From: Actinomycetes bacterium
GTDB lineage: Bacteria; Actinomycetota; Acidimicrobiia; Acidimicrobiales; RAAP-2
Length of the DNA: 64,000 nt
NCBI GenBank assembly: GCA_021846325.1
Contig: JAJZBX010000010.1
Span: forward strand, 1-64,000
Direction of reading: 5' to 3'
The position numbers and the translations under genes are program-made. Below, piece after piece: positions 26,409 to 37,081 of this stretch. Below the pieces are notes generated by a model, which saw only the letters and a program-made list of their open reading frames with translations, did not search any database and had not been told where the DNA came from. Positions within the stretch are counted from its first letter, which is position 1; each line of letters begins with the position of its first letter.

Positions 26409-27626
26409 ATGGCGCTGGTGGTGCAGAAGTACGGTGGGACGTCGGTCGGGGACGCCGAACGCATCCGGGCCGTCGCTGATCACGTCGCTCGAACACGCGC
26501 GGGCGGTGACGACGTGGTCGTCGTGGTCTCGGCGATGGGCAAGTTCACCGACGACTTGATTCGACTGGCCGACGACGTCTCACCGACGCGTCCCCCGCGC
26601 GAGCTGGACATGCTGCTGACCGCCGGCGAGCGAATCTCCATGGCCCTGGTGTCGATGGCCCTCGCGGCCCGAGACGTGGAGTCGGCCTCCTTTACCGGCT
26701 CCCAGGCCGGGATCATCACCGATACCGATCACACCCGGGCCAAGATCCTCGAGATGCGGCCCGATCGGATTCGCGAAGCGCTCGACGACGGCCTCGTCCC
26801 CGTCGTGGCGGGCTTCCAGGGCGTTTCGACCGACCGCGACATCACCACGCTCGGGCGCGGCGGTTCCGACGTCACCGCCGTCGCGCTCGCCGCGGCGCTG
26901 GGTGCCGACGTGTGCGAGATCTACACCGACGTGACCGGCGTGTTCTCGGCGGACCCCAGGGTGGTGCCCAAGGCGCGACGTCTCGCGAAGGTCTCGTTCG
27001 ACGAGATGCTCGAGATCGCCGCCACCGGCGGGCGCGTCTTGATGCTTCGTTCGGTCGAGTTCGCTCGTCGACACCACGTGCCGCTGCACGTGCGTTCGAG
27101 TTTCACGTGGGAACCGGGAACCTGGATTGTGGAGGAGGACGCCACTATGGAAGACGCCGTCGTTTCGGCCGTCACCGACGACACGTCGGAGGCGAAGGTG
27201 ACCGTCGGGGGCGTGCCCGACCGTCCGGGCATCGCCGCCCACCTCTTTCGCGCGCTGGCCGATCGCTCGATCAATGTCGACATGATCGTCCAGAACACCG
27301 GGGCGAACGGGCTCACCGACATCTCATTCACCGTGGCCAAGACTGACCTCGACGCCGCGCGCGACGCCTGCACCACGGTCAAGGACGAGATTGGCGCGGC
27401 CGAGGTCTCCACGGACGACGACATTGGGCGCGTGACCATCGTCGGTGCCGGCATGAAGTCCAGTCCCGGGGTGACGGCGCTGATGTTCGAGACACTTTCG
27501 ACCAACGGCATCAACATTGAGATGATCTCGACCAGTTCGATTCGCATCTCCTGCGTGGTGCGCGCGGACCGCGTCGCCGACGCGGTGCGTCACCTGCACA
27601 CCGCGTTCGGACTCGACGCCGCGTAG
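26409..27626 (+). CDS. lysC: Aspartate kinase
   Basis: 405 residues. It phosphorylates aspartate, the first step to lysine, threonine, methionine and diaminopimelate. The kinase start is [16 protein letters not shown]; the catalytic site includes [16 protein letters not shown]. Two ACT domains follow (about 265-400; [28 protein letters not shown]) and mediate feedback inhibition. TAACTT lies 6 nt before the ATG. asd, normally its neighbour in actinobacteria, is 3.5 kb further on, beyond the ferritin/sigma-factor module. Confidence 0.96.
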   Translation: MALVVQKYGGTSVGDAERIRAVADHVARTRAGGDDVVVVVSAMGKFTDDLIRLADDVSPTRPPRELDMLLTAGERISMALVSMALAARDVESASFTGSQAGIITDTDHTRAKILEMRPDRIREALDDGLVPVVAGFQGVSTDRDITTLGRGGSDVTAVALAAALGADVCEIYTDVTGVFSADPRVVPKARRLAKVSFDEMLEIAATGGRVLMLRSVEFARRHHVPLHVRSSFTWEPGTWIVEEDATMEDAVVSAVTDDTSEAKVTVGGVPDRPGIAAHLFRALADRSINVDMIVQNTGANGLTDISFTVAKTDLDAARDACTTVKDEIGAAEVSTDDDIGRVTIVGAGMKSSPGVTALMFETLSTNGINIEMISTSSIRISCVVRADRVADAVRHLHTAFGLDAA

Positions 27627-27635
27627 CGGCGTCGC

Positions 27636-27998
27636 TCAGCTGACCACGATCGCCCCGGTCATGAAGGGGTGCACGGTGCAGTCAAAGCGGTAGACGCCGG
27701 CACGGCGCGGGGCGCGAAAGGTGCGCGTGGCGTCGTAGCGGATCCGCCCGGTGTTAAAGATGGCGCCCAGCGCGGTGAGCGTGTGCACGACGTGATCGTG
27801 GTTGACGACGCGCACGACAGCCCCCGGTGCCACGCGCACGCGCATCGGGTGAAACATGAAGTTCGAGATGGTGATGGTGACCCTCGCGGGCGCACTCGCG
27901 CCGGCCGGCACTGGGGCCGGGCCGAGCGCGAGTGCGCCGAGGGTCGTGGCGCTCGCGAGGGCGACGCCCGCGACCGCCACGCGCCAGGGGCCGGTCAT
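27636..27998 (-). CDS. Exported cupredoxin (type 1 copper protein)
   Basis: 120 residues. An uncleaved or cleaved signal segment (VAVAGVALASATTLGALAL) is followed by one plastocyanin-like domain. The copper ligands are visible as H72 (VVHTLT), C107, H110 and M113 (DCTVHPFM), the classic type 1 set. It should carry electrons or copper outside the membrane. It is the last gene of the ferritin-like operon, 2 nt after the preceding stop, and shares its sigma-factor control. Confidence 0.85.
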   Translation of the reverse strand: MTGPWRVAVAGVALASATTLGALALGPAPVPAGASAPARVTITISNFMFHPMRVRVAPGAVVRVVNHDHVVHTLTALGAIFNTGRIRYDATRTFRAPRRAGVYRFDCTVHPFMTGAIVVS

Positions 27999-28000
27999 TG

Positions 28001-28813
28001 CTACAGCGCCTTCGCGGTGGAGCTGAACGCCAGGGGTACGCCGGCGGCGTTCTGGGCCCCCGGGTACTCACCGAGCACGTAGTACAAGATCGCGATGTGT
28101 TGCATCTCGACCGGTTCGATCGATGCCGCCAGGGTGATGGCGGCCGGGCTCGAGAGCCGCGACGTCTGGGCCTGGTAGGTCTCGGCGGCGATCGTTTCCA
28201 AGGTGAGGGCCAGTTTGGCCAGTCCGACGACGTCGGTGACTGAGGCGAAGTCGGACTTCACGACGGGGGCGAGCGTTGGATTCACTTCGCTGACCCGCGC
28301 CCGGTGATGCTCGCGCAGTACGGCGTTCCAGGCGGCGGCGTGTTCGGCGTGCTGCGCGCGGGCCGTCGCGGCGAATGTGACCACCGCCGGTGGCACGGTG
28401 CCGAGCTTGCCGGCGGTCGCGGCGCCGATCCCCGCCGTGTAGGCGAAGATGGCGAGGTTCTCGAGGCTGGCCGCCACGGCCGCGACCGCGAGGTCGCCCG
28501 AAAGGCCGGCCGGGGGGAACGCGGCCGGCCTTTCGGTACCCCTCGGTGCGCGCGACCGGGCGGCGGCGCCCGCGAGTGACGGCACGGCCAAGGCCGTGAC
28601 GCCGCTCAGTACGCCGGCGCCGGCGCCGCGCAGGAAGGTTCGACGGCTCGTCTCGCGGGCCGTGCGCTGGTGGAGTCCGTCCACGACGGCGGCCAGTCCG
28701 TCGCGCATCGCCGGCTGGCTCACGTCGCGGTGTAGCGCATCGAGGTCACGGGTCATCGCGGCGAGCTCGTGCTCAGTGCCGTGCCACGCGTTGTTGGGTT
28801 GGTTCTGGTTCAT
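28001..28813 (-). CDS. Tat-exported ferritin-like protein
   Basis: 270 residues. About 55 N-terminal residues precede a twin-arginine signal (SRRTFLRGAGAGVLSG), so the folded protein is exported via Tat. The ferritin-like four-helix domain (PF13668 type) follows, with acidic and histidine ligands in ASLENLAIFAY, ARAQHAEHAAAWN, LETIAAETY and PVEMQHIAI, able to bind a di-metal centre. It overlaps the end of its paralogue by 4 nt. Family members are poorly characterised; a role in metal storage or redox protection is inference. Confidence 0.8.
   Translation of the reverse strand: MNQNQPNNAWHGTEHELAAMTRDLDALHRDVSQPAMRDGLAAVVDGLHQRTARETSRRTFLRGAGAGVLSGVTALAVPSLAGAAARSRAPRGTERPAAFPPAGLSGDLAVAAVAASLENLAIFAYTAGIGAATAGKLGTVPPAVVTFAATARAQHAEHAAAWNAVLREHHRARVSEVNPTLAPVVKSDFASVTDVVGLAKLALTLETIAAETYQAQTSRLSSPAAITLAASIEPVEMQHIAILYYVLGEYPGAQNAAGVPLAFSSTAKAL
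28498..28536. repeat. Perfect 14-bp inverted repeat inside the Tat ferritin-like gene
   Basis: CCGAAAGGCCGGCC at 28498-28511 and GGCCGGCCTTTCGG at 28523-28536 are exact complements with an 11-nt loop. It lies in the linker between the Tat signal and the ferritin-like domain, where protein sequence is least constrained. A structured mRNA element within the operon is possible. Confidence 0.55.
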
Positions 28814-29673
28814 CGGAGGGCTCCTTGACCGGCCGGGGCGGCCGCGCTAGTTGGGTAGAAGGCGTTGGGAAAACCGACGCGGCCGGCGACCCCGGGTAGG
28901 GAGGCGGCGGTCGAGGTACTGAGTGCGATGAGCTGGGGTGCGTCGGCCCGCAAGAGGGCCTGGACCGCGAGCAGGACGGCGACGTGCTGGGCTTCGACAC
29001 CCATGACACTGGCGAGCAGCGCTCGATTCGACGCGGACTTGACCAGGGTGGTGTCGCGCACGTAGGTCTCGGCGGCGATGTTCTCGAGCTCGAGGGCGAG
29101 CCCCACGACGCCGAGCGCACCGGCGGCGGCGCTGGCGCCCTGCAGGCTGGCGACCGCGCGATTCACCACCGGCACGAAGGCGGGGTCGGGTTTGCCCTGA
29201 GCCCGCGCGCCGAGGTTGCGCAACGCGGCGTTGAAGGCGTCAGCGTGCTCGCGGTGCTGACCCATGGTGACGCGTGCGAACGTCTTGATCACGGGGTTGG
29301 CCGAGGTCCCACCGATGTAGGGCAGCGTCAGTGCCGTGGCGTAGGTCATCACCGCGAGGTTCTCGATCGAGGCGGCCGTCTGGAGGACTTGCACGTCGCG
29401 GCTACTCGCCGCCGACGCCGCGCTCGCCAGGGCGCCGACCAGCACGGCTCCGCCGGCCGCGCCGAGCAGCGTGGCGCCCGCGAGACTCGAGGCCACCGCG
29501 CGCTGGTGTTCGGCGTGGAAGGTGGCGACGTCGCCGGGCTCCTCGTCGTTGTCGCGCGCGTGGTGGAACTCAACGAGTTCGTCCAGGGCGTCGCGGGTGG
29601 GGCGCAGGGCGTCGGCCTGCAGATCTTGGGATGCCTCGAGCAACTCGGCGAGTGCTCTGGGATCAGCGGTCAT
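28810..29673 (-). CDS. Ferritin-like protein with hydrophobic leader
   Basis: 287 residues, first gene of the operon, with an AGGAGAA site. A charged N-terminus of about 60 residues is followed by a hydrophobic segment (LLGAAGGAVLVGALASAASA) lacking twin arginines. The ferritin-like domain has possible metal ligands in ASIENLAVMTY, MGQHREHADAFN, LELENIAAETY and GVEAQHVAV (ExxH). It is paralogous to the next gene. Membrane attachment or Sec export is inferred. The promoter motif CATCC-N16-CGAAG lies just upstream. Confidence 0.78.
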   Translation of the reverse strand: MTADPRALAELLEASQDLQADALRPTRDALDELVEFHHARDNDEEPGDVATFHAEHQRAVASSLAGATLLGAAGGAVLVGALASAASAASSRDVQVLQTAASIENLAVMTYATALTLPYIGGTSANPVIKTFARVTMGQHREHADAFNAALRNLGARAQGKPDPAFVPVVNRAVASLQGASAAAGALGVVGLALELENIAAETYVRDTTLVKSASNRALLASVMGVEAQHVAVLLAVQALLRADAPQLIALSTSTAASLPGVAGRVGFPNAFYPTSAAAPAGQGALR

Positions 29674-29703
29674 GGTCGTTCTCCTCTAGTGGGTTAGGAG
29701 AGT

Positions 29704-29729
29704 CTTCGGTGCCGACGCCGATCCGGATG
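29704..29729 (-). promoter_or_regulatory. ECF-type promoter of the ferritin/cupredoxin operon
   Basis: On the minus strand CATCC (29725-29729) and CGAAG (29704-29708) are 16 nt apart. The ATG follows about 30 nt later. The pattern resembles the mycobacterial SigK consensus (CCATCC...CCGAAT, recalled), and the same motif with the same spacing drives the divergent sigma gene. Confidence 0.6.
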
Positions 29730-29783
29730 ACGAAATCTCGCCGGTCACGCCGCGCCGGGGCGTCGATACGCTCCAGGAACCGA

Positions 29784-29809
29784 CATCCGCCGGCGCGGCC
29801 GCGACGAAG
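29784..29809 (+). promoter_or_regulatory. ECF-type autoregulatory promoter of the sigma gene
   Basis: CATCC at 29784-29788 and CGAAG at 29805-29809, again exactly 16 nt apart. The ATG lies 9 nt after CGAAG, so the transcript would be nearly leaderless. Sharing of motif and spacing with the divergent promoter suggests the sigma factor controls both. Confidence 0.58.
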
Positions 29810-29818
29810 TAGTGGGGT

Positions 29819-30397
29819 ATGGACGACGACTTCGATGAGACCAGTGACGCGCAGCTCGTCACGTGCGTCGCACGCTTCGATGAGGCCGCCCTGGCCGAGC
29901 TCTACCGACGTCACGGCGGCGCGGTCTTCGGATTGGCGCGACGCGTCACCGGCAGCGTCGCCGAGGCCGAAGACGTGACCCAAGAGGTCTTCCTTCGCCT
30001 GTGGAACCGCCCCGAGGCCTACGACTCGGACCGAGGCGCCCTGCGATCGTTTCTACTGACCCAGTCCCACGCCCGCGCCGTCGACGTCGTGCGCTCGCGC
30101 GCCGCGCGCAGCCGCCGCGAACTGCGCGAGGCCGGACGAACCCCGCGCGCCGGCTATGACGTCGCAAGAGAAGCGTGGGACCACGTGCTCGCCGAGGAGG
30201 TTCGCCGAGCCCTGGCCACGCTGCCGCCCGACGAGCGACGCGCCATCGAGCTGGCCTATTTCGAGGGTCGTACGTACGTCGAAGTCGCGGCGATGCTGCA
30301 CGAGCCCGAGGGGACCATCAAGAGTCGGATCCGCAAGGGCATGGGCCGCATGCGCGGCGCGCTCGCGGCGTCGGGCGTACAAGGATTGGAGCGATGA
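29819..30397 (+). CDS. ECF RNA polymerase sigma factor (SigK-like)
   Basis: 192 residues. Region 2 (LYRRHGGAVFGLARRV, AEDVTQEVFLRLW) and region 4 (TLPPDERRAIELAYFEGRTY, EGTIKSRIRKGMGRMR) are complete and no region 3 is present, as in ECF sigmas. It is followed with an ATGA overlap by its RskA-like anti-sigma factor. The target promoters are probably the two divergent motifs next to it. The inducing signal is unknown; metal or redox stress is suggested by the target genes. Confidence 0.93.
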   Translation: MDDDFDETSDAQLVTCVARFDEAALAELYRRHGGAVFGLARRVTGSVAEAEDVTQEVFLRLWNRPEAYDSDRGALRSFLLTQSHARAVDVVRSRAARSRRELREAGRTPRAGYDVAREAWDHVLAEEVRRALATLPPDERRAIELAYFEGRTYVEVAAMLHEPEGTIKSRIRKGMGRMRGALAASGVQGLER

Positions 30398-31131
30398 TGA
30401 CCCACGACGAGGCCGCGTCACTGCTCGCCGCCCTCTCGCTGCACGCCGTCGAAGCCGAAGAGGTGGCCCGCGTCGAGGCACACGTGCGCACCTGCGCTCG
30501 GTGCCAACTCGAACTCGACGGGCTGCGCGAGACGGCCGCAGCCCTCGGGACCTCGGTCGAAACACTGCCCGAGGGCCTCTGGTCGTCCATTGCGTCACGA
30601 CTCGACGCCGCCCCCGCGACACCGCCCGCTGCGGTAACCCTCATCGGTGAGGGGCCATCACGTCGCCAACGCGCGTCGCTGCCCCGGGTGCTCGCCCTCG
30701 CCGCCGCCGCGGTGATCGTCGTGCTCGCGGTGAGCCTGGTGAACGCTAATTCACGGGTCTCGCGGCTCCAGGGAGCGCTCGCGCTGGCTCGCCAGGGGGT
30801 CGTCGCCCAGGCCCTCGCGACGCCGGGCCATCGGCTGGTCACCTTGACCGCCGGCGCGTCGCGCGTGGCCGAGTTCGTCCTCGTGCCCGGCGGGCGCGGG
30901 TACCTCGTCAGTTCGTCGATGCCGGCGCTGGGGTCGCGACGCACTTACCAGCTCTGGGCGATTGTCGACGGCTCGCCGATCTCACTCGGCCTGCTCGGTC
31001 CCTCGCCTCGTTCGGTGGCCTTTACGCTCGCTGACGCACACGCGACGGTGCTCGCCGTCACGGTCGAACCGGTCGGCGGATCGGTTCGACCGACGAGCTC
31101 GCCGGTGGCCGACGGGCGGATCGCGGCCTGA
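30394..31131 (+). CDS. RskA-family anti-sigma factor
   Basis: 245 residues from ATG 30394, overlapping the sigma stop. The N-terminal cytoplasmic anti-sigma domain holds the zinc motif H30-x3-C34-x2-C37 (HVRTCARC). One membrane span (VLALAAAAVIVVLAVSLV) follows, then an extracytoplasmic RskA domain (TYQLWAIVDGSPISLGLLG). It should hold the sigma factor inactive until regulated proteolysis releases it. Confidence 0.9.
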   Translation: MMTHDEAASLLAALSLHAVEAEEVARVEAHVRTCARCQLELDGLRETAAALGTSVETLPEGLWSSIASRLDAAPATPPAAVTLIGEGPSRRQRASLPRVLALAAAAVIVVLAVSLVNANSRVSRLQGALALARQGVVAQALATPGHRLVTLTAGASRVAEFVLVPGGRGYLVSSSMPALGSRRTYQLWAIVDGSPISLGLLGPSPRSVAFTLADAHATVLAVTVEPVGGSVRPTSSPVADGRIAA

Positions 31132-31159
31132 CTTCGGGGTCGCGGTGCTTCGGCCCTAG

Positions 31160-32194
<1,035 letters not shown>

Positions 32195-32860
32195 TCAGTC
32201 GGCGCCGTCACGGCCAACTTGGCGCCGCGCGAGGTTGACGCAGTGGTCGCCGAAGCGTTCGTAGAAGCGCGCCAGCAGGGACACCTCGACCGCGACCGGC
32301 AACGCCATTGACCCCGATACCAGCTCGGCGGTCAGTGCGACGTGGAGCTCGTCGAGTTCGTCGTCGATGTCCTCGATGGCCCCGGTCGCTTCCGGTTTGT
32401 CGTCGATGATGACGTCGGTCGCCTCGCGCCAGATCGTCGACGCAACCTCGCCCATTCGCTCGATCAATCCCCGGCTGCGCGGGGACATCTCGCTGCCCAG
32501 TCCGCGTGCGGCCCGGCGCGCGATGTGCTCGGCCAGGTCGCCGTTGCGCTCGACCTCGGGCAGGACGCGCAGCAGGGTGAGCAGCGCGCGGCGCGCCTCG
32601 ACCGAGAGGCCGTCACTCTCGAGGAGCTGGGTTTCGACGGCGGCGACGATCTCGTTGACGAGTTGGTCGATGGTGGCGTCCTGATCGACCACGCGCTTGG
32701 CGAGCTCGCGATCGCCGGCGAGCAGCGCGTGGGTTGCTTCGGCTATCGCCTCGCCGACCAAGGCGAAGACCCGCACGATGGCGTGGTGCAAGACGGGGGG
32801 CACCGGTGGTGCGGTGGTGGGCGCGGGGGAGCGACCAGAGAACGAGAAGCGCCGAAGCAT
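32195..32860 (-). CDS. phoU: PhoU-like phosphate signalling protein
   Basis: 221 residues of repeated three-helix bundles with the PhoU metal-binding pattern (DQDATIDQLVNEI, PEVERNGDLAEHIARRA, YERFGDHCVNLAR). PhoU links the Pst transporter to the PhoR kinase and represses phosphate uptake. No pst or pho genes lie nearby. TAGCCT is 6 nt before the ATG. Stops abut those of asd. Confidence 0.9.
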   Translation of the reverse strand: MLRRFSFSGRSPAPTTAPPVPPVLHHAIVRVFALVGEAIAEATHALLAGDRELAKRVVDQDATIDQLVNEIVAAVETQLLESDGLSVEARRALLTLLRVLPEVERNGDLAEHIARRAARGLGSEMSPRSRGLIERMGEVASTIWREATDVIIDDKPEATGAIEDIDDELDELHVALTAELVSGSMALPVAVEVSLLARFYERFGDHCVNLARRQVGRDGAD

Positions 32861-32921
32861 CGCCTCAGGCTACCGCCACGTCACGACCGTTCTCTAGGGT
32901 GGGTGGCGACGGGGAGGTGTC

Positions 32922-34235
32922 ATGGTCGCGGTCCTTAGCGCGGTGCTCGGTCTGCTGGTGGGCGTGCTGGCGACGTGGGGATGGTCGACGAGGCGTCTGC
33001 AGCGCGCGCGCGACGACGGTTCGGCGCTGCGCGCCACCGTCGCGGTGCGCGAGGCCGAGCTCGCGCACGCCAGCGACGTGGCCGAACGCGATCGCCTCGC
33101 GCACGAGGCGGCGTTGGCCGAGGCTGACGTGCGATTCGAAAACCTCTCCAACCGCGTGCTCGCCCAGACGATCGACCGCTTCAACGAGTCCCAGTCGGCG
33201 ATTCAGCGTGAGCGCGACGCCCGTCTCGACGTCACGCTGCAGCCGTTGCGCGATCTGCTCGACGAGTACCAGCGCAACCTCGCCGACTTCGACAAGGAGC
33301 ACGTGGGCGCGCTCGCGGCGGTGCGCCAGGGGGCCAGCGACCTCTTGGAGGCCCAGTTGCGTACGCAGGCCGAGACGCAACGGCTCAACCAGCTGCTTGG
33401 ACGCTCCAGTCAGCGCGGGCACTGGGGTGAGGTCCAGCTGGCCAACGTGCTGCGCGCGTCGGGCCTGCACGAGGGCATCGACTTCGACGTGCAGGTGTCG
33501 GCGATGAGCGACGCCGGTCAACTGCGCCGCCCGGACTGCGTGGTGACCTTGCCCAACGGCCGGGTGGCCATCGACGCGAAGTTCCCCTTCGATCGCTTCG
33601 AGGCGGCCGTGGCCGCCGAGGAACCCGAGCGGCGCGAGGAGCTCTACCGCGAGCACGCCCAAGCCCTGCGCGGGCACGTTAAGACCTTGCGTGAGAAATC
33701 GTATTGGGAGTTGATCGCGCCAGCGCCGGAGTTCGTCGTCTGCTTCGTGCCCAGCGACGCCGCGGTCACCGCGGCCTTTAGCGTAGACCCCGAGCTGCAC
33801 GCGTACGCGACCCGAGAGCGCGTGCTGATCGTCGGCCCGACGAATCTGCTCGCCCTGCTGTGGTCGGTGCAGATGGTGCTGCGACAGCATGACGTCGCGG
33901 TCAACGCCGAAGAGATCTTGCGGGCCGCCGAAACGGTTTACGACCGGATACGGCTCGTGGCCGAACCGGTCGGCGCCATGGGCAAGGCGCTCAACGACGC
34001 GACTAAGGCGTACAACAAGATGGTGGCCTCGGTGGAGAGCCGTCTCATCCCGGCGGCCCGGGGCCTTCGCCGACTCCACGTGGCCGGCTCGGCCAAGGCG
34101 ATGCCCGAGCTACAGGAGGTGCCCACGCTCGCCGCGGGACTCGACCCCCAGCGCTGGGGGATCGAGAGCGACGGGCCGATCGAGTCCGACGTCGTCGAGA
34201 TCATCGAGGTGGAGCCCGACGAGCTCGAGGCGTGA
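32922..34235 (+). CDS. rmuC: RmuC-family DNA recombination protein
   Basis: 437 residues. A short N-terminal membrane anchor (VLSAVLGLLVGVLATWGW) is followed by a long coiled coil (about 20-160). The RmuC nuclease-like core comes next (GHWGEVQLANVLRASGL, RPDCVVTLPNGRVAIDAKFP). Family members limit DNA inversions and act on aberrant DNA. A GGGGAGG site precedes the ATG, in contrast to the leaderless neighbours. Confidence 0.9.
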   Translation: MVAVLSAVLGLLVGVLATWGWSTRRLQRARDDGSALRATVAVREAELAHASDVAERDRLAHEAALAEADVRFENLSNRVLAQTIDRFNESQSAIQRERDARLDVTLQPLRDLLDEYQRNLADFDKEHVGALAAVRQGASDLLEAQLRTQAETQRLNQLLGRSSQRGHWGEVQLANVLRASGLHEGIDFDVQVSAMSDAGQLRRPDCVVTLPNGRVAIDAKFPFDRFEAAVAAEEPERREELYREHAQALRGHVKTLREKSYWELIAPAPEFVVCFVPSDAAVTAAFSVDPELHAYATRERVLIVGPTNLLALLWSVQMVLRQHDVAVNAEEILRAAETVYDRIRLVAEPVGAMGKALNDATKAYNKMVASVESRLIPAARGLRRLHVAGSAKAMPELQEVPTLAAGLDPQRWGIESDGPIESDVVEIIEVEPDELEA

Positions 34236-34275
34236 CCGATCGCCACGCGCGAGCCAGTGAGTAAGTTGGACCGCC

Positions 34276-35277
34276 GTGGCCCGTACTCGCGCGAAGCGCC
34301 GGCGTAATCAGGCACTGGTGACGATCGCGCTCGTCCTGAGCGTGCTCGTCATCGGCTTCGCCCACGACGTCTCGCGGTCGGCGCACGGGGCGCGATCCCC
34401 GCGGCGCAGCGAGAATCGCAGCTTCGGCGCGCTGACGAATCGGTTAGTGGGCGAGCAGAACGCGTTCGACGCCCGATTGGCCTACCTGTTGGGTCACGGC
34501 GCTTCGCTCAGCCGCGCCGTCGTGCTCGCCCGATTGGACCAACTGGCCCAGCAGCTGCCGGGCTGGCAGACCGACGCCTCGCTGCTGCGTCGCCCGACGA
34601 TCGCCCATCAGCTGAACACCGTCACCGCCCAACTCTTCGAGCAGCGCATCGACGACGACGCGACGCTGCTGGACACCATCGCCGGAGCGCTCCGGCTCCC
34701 GTGGACACCCCTGGTCACGCCGTCACAGTCGTTCTCGGCGGCGCAGGCGTCACTCGCGAATACCACGGCCGCGTGGTCGCTGGCGCGCTGGGGGCTCGTG
34801 CGAGAGCCCGGACTGGTGCGGCTCGCCCCACTCAGCGACACCATGGCGACGGTGCCGTTGCGTTCGGCACTCGCCGACCTCAGCGCCGCGCCGACACTGA
34901 CCCTGGTGCGCGGCATCGGCATCACCGCCGTCGCCGTCACGCCCTCGCCACTGCCGGCACCGCCCGGGCAGTTGGTGCTGCCCCCCACGACGACGGTGCA
35001 TCTCGCCGTCACGGTCTCCAACGCCGCCGTGGACGTCCAGCCGGTAACGCTCACCATTGTCGCGACGCCGACCGGCGCGCTCGGCGTCGCCCAGCGCCAG
35101 GTCATGTCGGTCACCCTGGGTCCGCTCGCCTCCTACGGCTTCGTTGCCAACGATCTCGCCACGGTCGCGAGCGAACACTTCACGCTCGCCCTGAGCGTCG
35201 CCGGTGCACCCGGTGCTCGACGGTGGCCGACAACGCGGACCTACCACGTGACGATGGCGCCCTCGGGCGCGGGCTGA
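34276..35277 (+). CDS. Membrane-anchored extracytoplasmic protein, unknown function
   Basis: 333 residues from GTG 34276. A basic N-terminus (MARTRAKRRRNQ) and one membrane span (LVTIALVLSVLVIGF) place the rest outside. The middle is helical (about 45-150). The end looks like an immunoglobulin-like beta domain (VHLAVTVSNAAVDVQPVTLT). I do not recognise the family. TAAGTT lies 8 nt before the start. Confidence 0.7.
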   Translation: MARTRAKRRRNQALVTIALVLSVLVIGFAHDVSRSAHGARSPRRSENRSFGALTNRLVGEQNAFDARLAYLLGHGASLSRAVVLARLDQLAQQLPGWQTDASLLRRPTIAHQLNTVTAQLFEQRIDDDATLLDTIAGALRLPWTPLVTPSQSFSAAQASLANTTAAWSLARWGLVREPGLVRLAPLSDTMATVPLRSALADLSAAPTLTLVRGIGITAVAVTPSPLPAPPGQLVLPPTTTVHLAVTVSNAAVDVQPVTLTIVATPTGALGVAQRQVMSVTLGPLASYGFVANDLATVASEHFTLALSVAGAPGARRWPTTRTYHVTMAPSGAG

Positions 35278-35338
35278 CGACGTCGCTTCGGCGCGGGTGG
35301 CCTAGTGTGGATGGGGGCCCTGAAGGAAGTGAGGAACC

Positions 35339-36607
<1,269 letters not shown>

Positions 36608-37072
36608 TCAGGCGTTGATCGCTTCGAGCAACTGCGCAGCGTGCTCGCGCGGGTGACGCGTATAGATCTCGATCCAGTGCTCGAGCGTGTAGTGACCGCT
36701 CTCGCTGTGGCGACCACTGCGCGCGAGGTCGGATTCGTTCAGACGTCCGAGCACGTCGAGCGACGCCTGTCGCACCGCCGCAAAGACCGCGAGGGCGGAC
36801 TCGATGGGCAGCGCGGTGTAGCCGAGGGTCGCGCACTCGCTCCACGCCCGTTCGTCGTAACCCTGGATCAAGGTCCCCGATGGCTCGGCGAGCAGCCGAC
36901 GCAGCCGAACGTAGGCGTTGGTCTCGGAGTCGGCGAGGTGGTGGACCACCTGGCGGGCCGACCAGCCACCGTCGACGTGACGATCGAGGTCGGCCGGATC
37001 GACCCGGCTCGCCAACTCGAGCAGCTCGATGGTGGCGCGTTCGTACTGGGCGCACCGATCGCTGAGGTTCAC
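36608..37072 (-). CDS. DinB-family metal-binding protein
   Basis: 154 residues from GTG; TAAACT is 6 nt upstream. It is a four-helix DinB_2-type protein with the likely metal histidines in QVVHHLADSE and EIYTRHPREHAAQLL. Members include thiol transferases and mycothiol- or bacillithiol-dependent enzymes; the substrate here is unknown. Confidence 0.82.
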   Translation of the reverse strand: MNLSDRCAQYERATIELLELASRVDPADLDRHVDGGWSARQVVHHLADSETNAYVRLRRLLAEPSGTLIQGYDERAWSECATLGYTALPIESALAVFAAVRQASLDVLGRLNESDLARSGRHSESGHYTLEHWIEIYTRHPREHAAQLLEAINA

Positions 37073-37081
37073 GACGAGAGT

